A stretch of 64,000 bases of DNA from Martelella sp. HB161492 (GTDB lineage: Bacteria; Pseudomonadota; Alphaproteobacteria; Rhizobiales; Rhizobiaceae). The stretch is taken from contig NZ_JAATVV010000004.1 in the NCBI RefSeq assembly GCF_013184775.1, positions 186,001-250,000 on the forward strand, given 5' to 3'. The position numbers and the translations under genes are program-made. Positions within the stretch are counted from its first letter, which is position 1. Each line of letters begins with the position of its first letter. The notes beneath the pieces were generated by a model. The model did not search any database and was not told where the DNA came from. It was given only the letters and a program-made list of their open reading frames with translations. Shown in pieces: positions 35,966 through 45,005 of this stretch.

Positions 35966-36319
35966 TTAGGACTTGGCGGCTTCGGTCTTGACCGGTTCGC
36001 CCTTGACGCGAACTTCGGCGATATAGGTGCGAAGGATACGCACACGCACGCCTTCGGCAATCTCGATTTCAAGCTCGGTGTCGTCGACCACCTTGGTCAC
36101 CTTGCCGACCAGACCGCCGCCGGCGACAACGGTGTCACCGCGCCGAATGGCCTTCAGCGTCTCGTCGCGCTTCTTGGCCTGACGACGCTGCGGACGGATC
36201 AGGAGAAAATACCAGATCGCCATCAACGGGACGAAAAGGAAGATCATCTCCGTCATGCCGCCTAGGCCACCTGCTGCACTGCCGCCCGCCGACTGGGCAA
36301 AAGCCTGGGTAAAGAACAT
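35966..36319 (-). CDS. yajC: Preprotein translocase subunit YajC
   Basis: A 117-residue protein with one membrane helix (MIFLFVPLMAIWYFLLIRPQ) followed by RRQAKKRDETLKAIRRGDTV, the YajC signature, and a small beta domain. It is part of the SecDF-YajC accessory complex. I chose the ATG at 36319 because it gives the family-length protein; the frame remains open far upstream without similarity. The gene is divergent from the DUF815 ATPase gene. Confidence 0.95.
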   Translation of the reverse strand: MFFTQAFAQSAGGSAAGGLGGMTEMIFLFVPLMAIWYFLLIRPQRRQAKKRDETLKAIRRGDTVVAGGGLVGKVTKVVDDTELEIEIAEGVRVRILRTYIAEVRVKGEPVKTEAAKS

Positions 36320-36541
36320 GTCCCTTGAAACTCCTCGGTCAGATTTGAGAGGCTTTTGCCCCGAAATTAGTCGCCGATATATAATCGGAGGGTGACTCAA
36401 TGCAACAAAAGCATTCCGGCCGTCCATGCTTTTTCGCAGAGATTGGGCAATTCCGGGCGAAACTGCCCTTGCCAAGCGCCTCGAATTGGAAATTCTGGAC
36501 ACCAATTCATCCCGCCAAGCCAGAGCGGGAGCACTTGGGAG

Positions 36542-37414
36542 ATGAAATTGGGCAAAAAAACGGCGAAAGACCTTATTGGTGAACTGGGGCGGATCGCAGA
36601 CGCACTGGAACGGCTGGCTGGCCCTGCCCCTCGCGGCAATGATCTTGATGCGGCAGACTGTTTCGTCTGGAATGCCGAAGAGCTCCATCTCGACCCCGTC
36701 CCGACGCCAAACCGGGTATCGCTGACACTGATCCATGGCGTTGACCACGTCCGCGACATCCTCCACGACAACACGCTTCGCTTTGCCGAAGGGTTTCCCG
36801 CCAACAATGCACTTCTGTGGGGCGCGCGCGGCATGGGCAAGTCTTCGCTGGTCAAGGCGGTCCATGCGGACATCAACAATGTCAACGACTTGCACCTCAA
36901 GCTGATCGAGGTCTATCGCGATGATATCGGCACGCTCGGCGCGCTGCTGCAGATCCTGAAAAAGTCGGAAAACCGTTTTCTGCTGTTCTGCGACGACCTG
37001 TCATTCGATCATGATGACGCGGCCTACAAGTCTCTGAAGGCCGCGCTTGACGGCGGTGTCGAGGGGCGCCCGGAAAATGTGCTTTTCTACGCCACCTCCA
37101 ACAGGCGCCATCTGATGCCGCGCGATATGATCGACAATGAACGCTCCACCGCCATCAATCCATCCGAGGCTGTGGAAGAAAAAGTTTCGCTCTCTGACCG
37201 ATTCGGCCTCTGGCTCGGATTCCACAAATGCAGTCAGGACGATTACCTCGCCATGATCGACGGCTATGCCGCACATTTTGCGCTGGCGGGCACGGCGGAA
37301 GCGCTTCACGCCGAAGCGCTGAAATGGGCAACCACCCGTGGCGGCCGTTCCGGCCGCATTGCCTGGCAGTTCATCCAGGATCTGGCCGGCCGGCAGCGCA
37401 AGCAATTGCACTGA
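36542..37414 (+). CDS. AAA-type ATP-binding protein, DUF815 family
   Basis: A 290-residue P-loop protein with Walker A LLWGARGMGKSSLVKA, Walker B RFLLFCDDLSF and the DUF815 continuation ENVLFYATSNRRHLMPRDMI. Sensor-type residues SLSDRFGLWLGFH follow. The cellular role of this family is not known. The start at 36542 was chosen because upstream residues lack similarity; GGGAG lies 10 nt before it. It is divergent from yajC and convergent with the LysM gene. Confidence 0.85.
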   Translation: MKLGKKTAKDLIGELGRIADALERLAGPAPRGNDLDAADCFVWNAEELHLDPVPTPNRVSLTLIHGVDHVRDILHDNTLRFAEGFPANNALLWGARGMGKSSLVKAVHADINNVNDLHLKLIEVYRDDIGTLGALLQILKKSENRFLLFCDDLSFDHDDAAYKSLKAALDGGVEGRPENVLFYATSNRRHLMPRDMIDNERSTAINPSEAVEEKVSLSDRFGLWLGFHKCSQDDYLAMIDGYAAHFALAGTAEALHAEALKWATTRGGRSGRIAWQFIQDLAGRQRKQLH

Positions 37415-37454
37415 ACGGCGCGCCCACGACAAACGGCGGGCTTTGGCCCGCCGC
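37411..37454 (+). repeat. 44-bp direct repeat, copy 1 (contains terminator)
   Basis: Begins with CTGAACGGCGCGCC at the DUF815 stop codon and contains the hairpin GGCGGGC-TTTG-GCCCGCC. The same 44 bp, with two mismatches, recurs at 37637-37680, so the pair flanks 182 bp that include a palindromic element. Confidence 0.85.
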
Positions 37455-37485
37455 CAGGCTGCTGACAAGCTTGCCCCTTATTCTG

Positions 37486-37599
37486 AGTCATGACCGTGCT
37501 TGCCACAGGCATCCAGCCGACGCGCGTCCGTGCTGCGAAAGAACCCGTCTATTCAATGTCTTATGAATTTGGATCCCCGTGACAAGCACGGGGATGACG
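37486..37599 (-). repeat. Palindromic MITE-like element, copy B
   Basis: A 114-bp element matching the reverse complement of 11495-11607 over its whole length, including the terminal inverted repeats (GTCATCCCCGTGCTTGTCAC on the minus strand) and interior landmarks. It lies between the two 44-bp direct repeats in the intergenic region of two convergent genes. Confidence 0.78.
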
Positions 37600-37636
37600 G
37601 CGGTTGGGGGCGGCTATTCCAACCCAAACAGGCAAT

Positions 37637-37680
37637 CTGAACGGCGCGCCAACGACAAACGGCGGGCCTTGGCCCGCCGC
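37637..37680 (-). repeat. 44-bp direct repeat, copy 2 (terminator of LysM gene)
   Basis: The near-identical copy of 37411-37454. Its perfect stem GGCGGGCC-TT-GGCCCGCC lies 28 nt past the LysM/M23 gene stop on the minus strand and probably acts as its terminator. Confidence 0.8.
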
Positions 37681-37707
37681 TTTTACGTATTTCTGGAAGG
37701 CCGACAA

Positions 37708-39291
37708 TCAGCCGAGATAGGGCATCGGATCGACAGCCTTGGTGTTGTCGCGAACCTCGAAATGCACCATCGGCTGCTTTGCCTTGCCGGTCATGCCGGA
37801 GACGGCGATGGTCTGGCCGCGCTGAACATGATCACCGCGCTTGACGTTCAGCTTCTCGGCGTAGCCGTAGACGGTGACCCGGCCGTCATCATGGCGGATC
37901 AGGATCGCGTTGCCGTAATCGGCAAGGCCGTCATCGGCATAGACGACCACGCCGTTTTCTGCGGCTTTGATCGGCGTCCCCTGCGGGACCGAAATGTCGA
38001 TGCCCTCGGAGATGCTGTCACCGTTGACCTGACCGAAGCGGACGACAACCGCACCAGTAACTGGCCAGCGATATTTCGAAATGCCGGTCCCTTCAGGCAC
38101 CTTGTCACCCGCATCGGAGCGAACGGCAACGTCCTGAACCTGGGCATCGGCACTGGCCGAAGCCGGCGGCTGGTAGGGCTTGGGCTGGGCAGCGGCCGTG
38201 CTGGTCGGCGCTGCGGGTGCTGGCGCAACGGTCTCAGCCGTCTGCGGTGCAGGCGTGGCCGGCTTTGCCGTTTTCGGCGCAGCAGCCGGATTTTGCGGCT
38301 GAACGGTCATGCTTGCGGTCTCGACCTTGGCAACCGGCTGGGCCGGCACAGCACCCGCCCCCGGAATGGTCAGCGTCTGACCGATGCGGATATTGGACGA
38401 GCTGAGGCCGTTTGCCTGTTTCAAGGCATCGACAGACACGCCATTGGCGAGCGCAATCTTGTAAAGGCTGTCGCCGGACTGCACGGTGTAACCGCCGCCG
38501 GCCGCAGGCTTTGGCCCGGAACCGGCGCTGTTGCTGGCCGAATTGCCGGACGTCGATGCCGCCTCATTGACCTGGCGCTTCTGCGTGCCTGGGCTTGTCG
38601 GGATAACGGCGACACGCTGATCCTGCGGCAGGGTCGGCACCGGCGTCGGTCCGTTCGGCACAAGACCGGTCGAATTCGCCGCCGCCTTGGCACCATTGCC
38701 GGAGACCTGCGGCACCAGCAGAACCTGACCCGGGCGGATCTGGCCTTCGCTGGTCAATCCGTTGGCCATCAGCACTTCCTGTGGCGTCACGCCGTTGCGC
38801 GCGGCAAACTGGTTGAGCGTTTCGCCGCCACGCATCATCACCCGACGCATCGACCCGTCATCCGCGGCGGATGGCAGGGTGCTTGGCGCGCCGACAACGG
38901 CATTGGCGCTGGAATAGGTATTGGCTGGATTGGCCGGTGCAGCCAGTGCGACCTGCTGCGAAGGCGGTGGCGGCAGGCTCGAACTCTGCACCGAAACCGG
39001 TGCGGTCGCCATGCGGACACCCGAATTGCCATTGGTCGTGGAAACCGGCTGCTGAGCAACCGCTGCCGTATTGACCGGATAGGTCTGATATCCGCCGCCG
39101 CCGACATTTTCGGGCGGCACCATGCTTTGGAGACTGGCCGACGAACTGATCGAACCTGTTGTCATTCCGTCTGGCCCGTTGCCGAAACGGGCGGTCTCCG
39201 ATGTGCAGCCCGACGCCAGAATGGCGAGAGCAGATACCAGAAGAAAACCTTGAGTCGCTTTGCCGAACTCCGGCGAGCCAGAAATACGCAT
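37708..39291 (-). CDS. LysM lipoprotein with degenerate M23 (LytM) domain, NlpD/DipM-like
   Basis: A 527-residue envelope protein. The N-terminus is a lipoprotein signal with lipobox LASGC. Two LysM domains (about residues 155-200 and 270-320) should bind peptidoglycan, separated by Ala/Pro/Gln-rich linkers. The C-terminal M23 domain starts at YRWPVTGAVVVRFG. Its zinc ligands appear lost: the usual HxGxD reads SEGIDI, the mid-domain histidine region reads VTVYGYAEKL, and the HxH motif reads MVHFEV. Such degenerate LytM factors (EnvC, NlpD, DipM) activate amidases for cell separation rather than cutting peptidoglycan. It is part of the surE-pcm block. Confidence 0.88.
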   Translation of the reverse strand: MRISGSPEFGKATQGFLLVSALAILASGCTSETARFGNGPDGMTTGSISSSASLQSMVPPENVGGGGYQTYPVNTAAVAQQPVSTTNGNSGVRMATAPVSVQSSSLPPPPSQQVALAAPANPANTYSSANAVVGAPSTLPSAADDGSMRRVMMRGGETLNQFAARNGVTPQEVLMANGLTSEGQIRPGQVLLVPQVSGNGAKAAANSTGLVPNGPTPVPTLPQDQRVAVIPTSPGTQKRQVNEAASTSGNSASNSAGSGPKPAAGGGYTVQSGDSLYKIALANGVSVDALKQANGLSSSNIRIGQTLTIPGAGAVPAQPVAKVETASMTVQPQNPAAAPKTAKPATPAPQTAETVAPAPAAPTSTAAAQPKPYQPPASASADAQVQDVAVRSDAGDKVPEGTGISKYRWPVTGAVVVRFGQVNGDSISEGIDISVPQGTPIKAAENGVVVYADDGLADYGNAILIRHDDGRVTVYGYAEKLNVKRGDHVQRGQTIAVSGMTGKAKQPMVHFEVRDNTKAVDPMPYLG

Positions 39292-39456
39292 GAACCGAAC
39301 CGTACGCTAGAACTAATCTTGATCGCCATTAAAACGCAACAGAGTTACTGGTCGGTTAAAAGCCCGGTCGATAAGCGATTTTTCAGCTAGCGCATGCTTA
39401 CGCTTTGCACAGACCAGATGACAGCGCCATCATCCAGGCAGGGCTGCCCGTCTGCG

Positions 39457-40110
39457 TCAGAGGAATTTCGCAACACCGCGATCGGCCGGCAAATAAGGCA
39501 CTTCAAAAAGTGACTGCCGCTCGAAACGGCTGCCGATCCGCGTGAGGCGCACCATCACGGTCTTGCCGCTTTCCTCGATCAGCGGCGCCAGAATGATGCC
39601 GTTGGAAACAAGCTGCTCGACACGCTGGCGCGGGATCTCCGGCAGGGCCACCGTATAAAGGATACGGTCGAAGGTTCCCTCGCCGGTCAGCCCTTCCCGC
39701 CCGTCGGCCTGACGAGCCACGACGCTGCGCAGACCAAGCTCGCTGAGACGCGCCCGGGCATTTGTGACCAGCGTCTTGTAGCGGTCGATCGTCAGGACCC
39801 GCTCGGCGACCCGACCGATAATCGCTGCCGTGTAGCCGGAACCTGTCCCCACTTCGAGCACACGCTGGCCGGGTTTGACCTTGAGCGCGTCCAGGACGCG
39901 AATGGCAAGATCGGCACCTTCCATGAAGGCACCGCATTCGAGCGGCAGCGTGCGGCCGCTATAGGCATAGGCAGACAGGTGAGACGGGCAGAACAGCGAA
40001 CGCGGCGTCGCCTCCACTGCGGTCAGCAGATCGAGATTGGTAACACCTTCGGCCCGCAGCCGCATCACCAGCGCCGCAAAGCCTTCTCTTTCGGCAAGCC
40101 GAGCTGTCAC
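39457..40110 (-). CDS. pcm: Protein-L-isoaspartate O-methyltransferase
   Basis: A 217-residue SAM-dependent methyltransferase that marks isoaspartyl residues for repair. The SAM motif RVLEVGTGSGYTAAIIGRVA, and DRILYTVALPEIPRQRVEQL near the end, are typical. The start is a GTG at 40110. It lies 22 bp after surE, its usual partner. Confidence 0.9.
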   Translation of the reverse strand: MTARLAEREGFAALVMRLRAEGVTNLDLLTAVEATPRSLFCPSHLSAYAYSGRTLPLECGAFMEGADLAIRVLDALKVKPGQRVLEVGTGSGYTAAIIGRVAERVLTIDRYKTLVTNARARLSELGLRSVVARQADGREGLTGEGTFDRILYTVALPEIPRQRVEQLVSNGIILAPLIEESGKTVMVRLTRIGSRFERQSLFEVPYLPADRGVAKFL

Positions 40111-40132
40111 GCCACGCCTCTCATTGGTTCCG

Positions 40133-40888
40133 TCAGTCGAGCAATGCGGCGAGTTTCGCCTGCGCCGAATAATCGGTCAAGTCGAGTTTCAGCGGCGTCA
40201 CCGAGATCCGGTTCTCATGTACGGCGGCCTGGTCGCTGCCGGGATTGAGATCGCGCAGCCGCTCACGGAAACAGAGCCAGTAATAAGGCAGTCCGCGCCC
40301 GTCGAGACGCTTTTCAACCGCAAGACCCGATTCGAAACGGCCCTGACTTGTCACCTCGACTGGTCCGACTTCATCCAGCGTGCAGCAGGGGAAATTGACA
40401 TTGAGGAAGCTGCCATAGGGCAGTTCCGCATGCAGAAGCTTGCGAATCAGTTCCGGTCCGTGGATCTCGGCCACCTCCCAGGGGAAGTAGCGCCCGGCAT
40501 CGTAATTGCCGGTCTGGCTGAGTGCGATGGACCGCACGCCCTGCATCGTCCCTTCGATGGCACCGGCGATCGTGCCGGAATAGGTCACGTCATCGGCCAT
40601 GTTGGCGCCGGCATTGACGCCCGAAAGCACCAGATCAGGCTTTCCGGGAAGAACTTCCCGGATCGCCATGATCACGCAGTCGGTCGGCGTACCGCGCAAC
40701 GCGAAGGTCTTCTCACCAAGTTGCCGCAGCCGCAGCGGCTCCGACAGTGTCAGCGAGTGGGCAAGTCCGCTCTGATCCGTCTCAGGCGCCACCGTCCAGA
40801 CATCGTCGGAAAGCTCGGCCGCGATTTTCTGCAGCACGGTAAGGCCCGGCGCGAGGATGCCGTCATCATTCGTCAGAAGTATGCGCAT
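40133..40888 (-). CDS. surE: 5'/3'-nucleotidase SurE
   Basis: A 251-residue metal-dependent survival nucleotidase. [19 protein letters not shown] has the DD metal ligands, and [20 protein letters not shown] the conserved Asn; the C-terminal [20 protein letters not shown] segment is typical. ATG 40888 gives the normal N-terminus; six upstream codons are open. It follows serS by 14 bp, consistent with one operon from tatA to pcm. Confidence 0.95.
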   Translation of the reverse strand: MRILLTNDDGILAPGLTVLQKIAAELSDDVWTVAPETDQSGLAHSLTLSEPLRLRQLGEKTFALRGTPTDCVIMAIREVLPGKPDLVLSGVNAGANMADDVTYSGTIAGAIEGTMQGVRSIALSQTGNYDAGRYFPWEVAEIHGPELIRKLLHAELPYGSFLNVNFPCCTLDEVGPVEVTSQGRFESGLAVEKRLDGRGLPYYWLCFRERLRDLNPGSDQAAVHENRISVTPLKLDLTDYSAQAKLAALLD

Positions 40889-40902
40889 GCTATTCTGTCC
40901 CC

Positions 40903-42186
40903 TCAAGCAGCCGGTTCGATCCTGGTGATGCCGCCCATGTAAGGAACAAGCGCATCGGGAATGGTGACTGAACCGTCTTCGTTGAGGTAGTTTTCGACGA
41001 TGGCGATCAGCGCGCGGCCGACAGCGACGCCCGAACCGTTCAGCGTGTGGACGAAGCGGGTCTGCTTCTCGTCACGCGCGCGATAGCGGGTGTTCATCCG
41101 GCGGGCCTGGAAATCGCCGCAGACCGAGCAGGACGAGATCTCGCGATAGGTATTCTGCCCCGGAAGCCAGACCTCGATGTCATAGGTCTTGCGTGCCCCA
41201 AAGCCCATATCGCCGGTCGAGAGCACGACAACACGGTAGTGAAGACCGAGACGCTTGAGGATATCCTCGGCACAATCGGTCATCCGTTCCAGCTCGGCAA
41301 GCGAGCTGTCCTGATCGGTGATCGATACCATCTCGCATTTCCAGAACTGGTGCTGGCGCAGCATGCCGCGCGTATCGCGTCCGGCAGACCCGGCCTCCGA
41401 ACGGAAGCATGGCGTCAGCGAGGTGAAACGCAGCGGCAGTTTTTCCGCATCGACAATGTCACCGGCAACCAGATTGGTGAGCGGAACTTCGGCCGTCGGG
41501 ATCAGCCAGCGATCATCGGTCGTGCGAAACAGGTCTTCGGAAAATTTCGGCAGCTGCCCGGTTCCGTAAAGGGCCGTGTCACGCACCAGCAGCGGAACGG
41601 AGACCTCGGTATAGCCGTGGTCGCGCGTATGCACATCGATCATGAACTGGCCGAGCGCGCGTTCCAGACGGGCAAAGCTCCCCGACAGCACCGTGAACCG
41701 GGCCCCCGAAAGCTTGGTGGCACGCTCGAAATCCATGCCGCCGAGCATTTCGCCGATTTCGAAATGTTCCTTGGCCGGATGGTTCCAACTCGGCTTGGTG
41801 CCGACAAGGCGGATCTCGACATTATCGCTCTCATCAAGACCGACAGGCACATCGTCAAGCGGCACATTGGGAATGCCCGACAAAAGGTCGGTGATGGCGG
41901 CGTCAACCGCCCGCTCCTCTTCCTCAAGCGCCGGCATGCTGGTTTTCAGCGCGGCAACCTCCGCCTTCAGTGTCTCGGCAAGCGCCAGGTCCTTGCGGCC
42001 CATGGCAGCACCGATCTCCTTCGAGGCGGCGTTGCGGCGGGATTGCATGTCCTGGAGAGACTGAACCACGGAACGACGCTTCTCATCAAGTTCGACAACC
42101 TTCTGCGACAGCGGCTCGGCCCCGCGCTTGGCAAGCGCGGCATCCAGCGCCTCCGGGTTTTCGCGAATCCATTTGATATCGAGCAT
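40903..42186 (-). CDS. serS: Seryl-tRNA synthetase
   Basis: A 427-residue class II aminoacyl-tRNA synthetase. The N-terminal coiled-coil arm starts [20 protein letters not shown]; motif 2 is [20 protein letters not shown] and motif 3 [18 protein letters not shown]. It attaches serine to tRNA-Ser (and Sec). Standard length, no anomalies. It lies between tatC and surE. Confidence 0.97.
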   Translation of the reverse strand: MLDIKWIRENPEALDAALAKRGAEPLSQKVVELDEKRRSVVQSLQDMQSRRNAASKEIGAAMGRKDLALAETLKAEVAALKTSMPALEEEERAVDAAITDLLSGIPNVPLDDVPVGLDESDNVEIRLVGTKPSWNHPAKEHFEIGEMLGGMDFERATKLSGARFTVLSGSFARLERALGQFMIDVHTRDHGYTEVSVPLLVRDTALYGTGQLPKFSEDLFRTTDDRWLIPTAEVPLTNLVAGDIVDAEKLPLRFTSLTPCFRSEAGSAGRDTRGMLRQHQFWKCEMVSITDQDSSLAELERMTDCAEDILKRLGLHYRVVVLSTGDMGFGARKTYDIEVWLPGQNTYREISSCSVCGDFQARRMNTRYRARDEKQTRFVHTLNGSGVAVGRALIAIVENYLNEDGSVTIPDALVPYMGGITRIEPAA

Positions 42187-42214
42187 CGTTCAGACTTTCT
42201 CAAAATGAAATTGA

Positions 42215-42239
42215 CCGCCGATCCGTTACCGGTCGGCGG
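42215..42239 (-). terminator. Weak stem-loop between tatC and serS
   Basis: CCGCCGA (42215-42221) and TCGGCGG (42233-42239) form a 7-bp stem. No T-run follows on the minus strand. It may limit read-through from the tat genes into serS. Confidence 0.35.
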
Positions 42240-42310
42240 CCTCTTCTTGCCTAAATCAGGATCAAAGCGCAAGGACCGAAATGTCGGAAATCCGGCACTT
42301 TGGCGCAGCA

Positions 42311-43144
42311 TCACGCCTGTTGCGGCGGTTCACCCTCGGCTTCGTCCTCTTCACGCACAGCTTCCTTCTCGGCACGGCCGCGCTCGACCATGCGGGCGGA
42401 GTAGATCGCGACTTCGTAAAGCAGGATGGTCGGCAGCGCCAGACCCAGCTGCGACAGCGGATCGGGCGGCGTCAGCACAGCCGCCAGGATGAAGGCAATA
42501 ACGACGGCAAACTTGCGCTGCTTGGCCAGCCACTTGCTGTCGACAAGCCCGACACGGGCGAGAAGCGTCGTCACCACCGGCAGCTGGAACACCAGTCCGA
42601 AGGACAGAACCAGCGTCATGATCAGACTGAGATATTCAGAGACCTTGTAAAGTGGCTCGATCGCCACATCGCCGCTTGTCGGCGCCTGCTGCATCTTCAG
42701 GAAGAAGGTCATCACCACCGGCATGAGGCAGAAATAGACGATCGCGCCGCCAATGATGAACAGGATCGGTGAAGCAAACAGAAAGGGCAGAAAGGCCGAA
42801 CGCTCATTCTTGTAAAGCCCTGGCGCGACAAAGCGATAGACCTGAAAGGCGATGACCGGGAAAGCCAGCAGGAAGCCGCCGAACAGCGAGATCTTGATCT
42901 GCGTGAACAGGAATTCCTGCGGCGCGGTGTAGATCATCTTCACACTGTCGAGATCGAAGCCCGACCAGATGACAGCCCATTTATAGGGCAGCACCAGCAG
43001 ATTGAAGAGTTCCTTGGCAAAGGCAAAACAGAGCAGAAAGCCAATGAAAAACGCAACCAGCGACCAGACAAGGCGCTTGCGCAGTTCGATCAGATGCTCG
43101 ATGAGCGGCTGCGGCTTGTCTTCGATTTCACTATTGTCGCTCAT
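42311..43144 (-). CDS. tatC: Twin-arginine translocase subunit TatC
   Basis: A 277-residue polytopic protein with six helices. The N-terminal PLIEHLIELRKRLVWSLVAF motif, which recognises twin-arginine signals, and FKAPL-like YTAPQEFLFTQIKISLFGGF are conserved. The tail after the last helix is acidic and disordered. Start overlaps the tatB stop by 4 bp. Confidence 0.96.
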   Translation of the reverse strand: MSDNSEIEDKPQPLIEHLIELRKRLVWSLVAFFIGFLLCFAFAKELFNLLVLPYKWAVIWSGFDLDSVKMIYTAPQEFLFTQIKISLFGGFLLAFPVIAFQVYRFVAPGLYKNERSAFLPFLFASPILFIIGGAIVYFCLMPVVMTFFLKMQQAPTSGDVAIEPLYKVSEYLSLIMTLVLSFGLVFQLPVVTTLLARVGLVDSKWLAKQRKFAVVIAFILAAVLTPPDPLSQLGLALPTILLYEVAIYSARMVERGRAEKEAVREEDEAEGEPPQQA

Positions 43145-43740
43145 CGATCATCCTTCTTGGCCCCGACACCGCCCTTGAGCGGCCGCGCGGCGGCATGCGA
43201 CTTCTTCACGACAGGTGACTTGACCGGCCGCGGCGCCGGCCTGAAGCCGCTGCGAACGCTTGTGAGGCCGCTGTCAACAGGTGCGGAAACCCGGGCGGGC
43301 TCCGGCACGGGTGCCTTTTTCTGAGCCGCCTTCTGGAAAATATCGCCCGGCGACAGATCCGGCTTGCTGCCCGGTGTCGGATAGGACGTCTTGGGCAGGG
43401 AAACGGACCCCGCCTTTTCCGACGGCGGATTGTCGAGCGCCGTCGATTTCTTCAGATCGGCCTTGATATCATTGGCTGTCTGACGAAGGGGATTCACAGC
43501 ATCGCGTATGCTGTTGGCCGGATTGAGCTTGCGCACATCATTGACGGCAGAGGCGACCTCATCGAGGTCCGCTTCCTTCAGCGCCTGATCCATCTGGGAC
43601 CGGAAGTCGGTCGCCATTTTCCGGAACTGCGTCATCGTCTTTCCAAACGTACGCAGCACATGCGGCAGTTCTCTGGGCCCGACCACGACGATCAACACGA
43701 TCGCGATCACAAGCAGCTCGAGCCAACCTATGTCAAGCAT
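43141..43740 (-). CDS. tatB: Twin-arginine translocase subunit TatB
   Basis: A 199-residue protein: an N-terminal helix (MLDIGWLELLVIAIVLIVVV) and GPRELPHVLRTFGKTMTQFR amphipathic helix, then a long Pro/Ala/Lys-rich tail (about residues 90-199) as is usual for alphaproteobacterial TatB. With TatC it forms the signal-peptide receptor. Confidence 0.95.
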   Translation of the reverse strand: MLDIGWLELLVIAIVLIVVVGPRELPHVLRTFGKTMTQFRKMATDFRSQMDQALKEADLDEVASAVNDVRKLNPANSIRDAVNPLRQTANDIKADLKKSTALDNPPSEKAGSVSLPKTSYPTPGSKPDLSPGDIFQKAAQKKAPVPEPARVSAPVDSGLTSVRSGFRPAPRPVKSPVVKKSHAAARPLKGGVGAKKDDR

Positions 43741-43776
43741 TCAAAACTCCTGAGTTGAGGCAGGTGACAGCGTCGG

Positions 43777-43974
43777 TCAGCCCTGCTTCGTCTCGTCGGC
43801 CTTATGCTCGACAGTCTTGTTCTTGTCCTCGGTCTCGTCGTCCGAAATGCCCTTCTTGAAGCTCTTGATGCCCTTGGCAACGTCACCCATCAGCTCGGGG
43901 ATCTTGCCGCGTCCGAAAAGCAGAACGACAATCGCAAGAATAATCAGCAACTGCCAGATTCCGATGTTACCCAT
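43777..43974 (-). CDS. tatA: Twin-arginine translocase subunit TatA
   Basis: A 65-residue protein with the TatA helix and hinge [20 protein letters not shown] followed by [17 protein letters not shown] and a short charged tail. It polymerises to form the translocation pore. I use the ATG at 43974; upstream codons in frame do not resemble the family. First gene of the tatABC operon, 36 bp before tatB. Confidence 0.95.
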   Translation of the reverse strand: MGNIGIWQLLIILAIVVLLFGRGKIPELMGDVAKGIKSFKKGISDDETEDKNKTVEHKADETKQG

Positions 43975-44273
43975 TCGACTGTACTCCAGTTCGTGTTGTC
44001 TTAGGTGTAAGGCGTGCAGTCCGTTTTTACAAATGCCAATCGCGCCTTGTCCAGTAGACCTCAATAAACGGTTTCAGCGCCGTCTGGAAGGGCGCAGATC
44101 ACATTCAGCGCCTTAAGTTCAATGCATCTCGGACTTTCGATTAGAAAGCATGCAGCGCGTCTCTGCTCTGGCATGAAAGCATGCAATTCCGGCCAAGAAT
44201 TGACCGAATTTGCGGCAACGCGCCTGGAAATCCATGCAAAAAAAAGCGAAAGATCCACAGATGGAGCGAAATT
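43975..44273. other. Intergenic region upstream of tatA
   Basis: About 300 bp without a gene. The only notable structure is a direct repeat GAAAGCATGCA (near 44144 and 44173). The tatA promoter should lie here; scpB ends at its far side. Confidence 0.4.
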
Positions 44274-45005
44274 TCAGGCGTCAGAACCGCCGCCGGGGGT
44301 GAGAATTCCCAGCTCTTCGAGATCAGCAGGCGCCAGCGGATCCTCGTTTTCGCTCAATCCATCCTCATCAAGGATAGGCAGCGGAATCTGGAAATCCGGC
44401 GGGATTCGGCTGGACAACAAGCCGGATCCCTTCAGTTCTTCCAGGCCCGGCAGATCGCGCAGCTCCTCGAGGCCGAAATGATCCAGAAAGGCCCGGGTCG
44501 TGCCCATGGTCACCGGCCGTCCCGGCGTGCGCCTGCGGCCGCGAAAGCGGACAAAACCCGCCTCCATCAGCACATCCAGCGTGCCCTTGGAGGTCTGAAC
44601 ACCGCGAATTTCCTCGATTTCGGCCCGTGTCACCGGCTGGTGATAGGCAATGATGGCCAGCACTTCGAGCGCGGCGCGCGAAAGCTTGCGCTCCTCCGTC
44701 TCACCGCGATGCAGAACGAAGGACAGGTCGGCAGCCGTGCGGAACGCCCAGCACTCGCCGACCTTCATCAGGTTGACACCGCGGTTCTGATAGAGGCCCC
44801 GAAGGCTCTCCATAACAGCATCGACGGCAATGCCATGCGGCAAACGCTCGGCGATATAGCTGGAACTCACCGGTTCGGCGGCAGCAAAGACAAGCGCCTC
44901 GGCAATCCGCTCCGCTTCCAGCATGATGACCGGATCGGACGCCGCCTCTTCGCTGCGGTCAGGACCGGCGGCCTCGTCATCCACATCATCCGGCAGCACG
45001 CTCAT
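44274..45005 (-). CDS. scpB: Segregation and condensation protein B
   Basis: A 243-residue winged-helix kleisin-binding protein. ERIAEALVFAAAEPVSSSYI opens the first wing, and LSRAALEVLAIIAYHQPVTR is the family hallmark, with IRGVQTSKGTLDVLMEAGFV following. It binds ScpA in the SMC condensin complex. Overlaps scpA by 4 bp. Confidence 0.94.
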   Translation of the reverse strand: MSVLPDDVDDEAAGPDRSEEAASDPVIMLEAERIAEALVFAAAEPVSSSYIAERLPHGIAVDAVMESLRGLYQNRGVNLMKVGECWAFRTAADLSFVLHRGETEERKLSRAALEVLAIIAYHQPVTRAEIEEIRGVQTSKGTLDVLMEAGFVRFRGRRRTPGRPVTMGTTRAFLDHFGLEELRDLPGLEELKGSGLLSSRIPPDFQIPLPILDEDGLSENEDPLAPADLEELGILTPGGGSDA

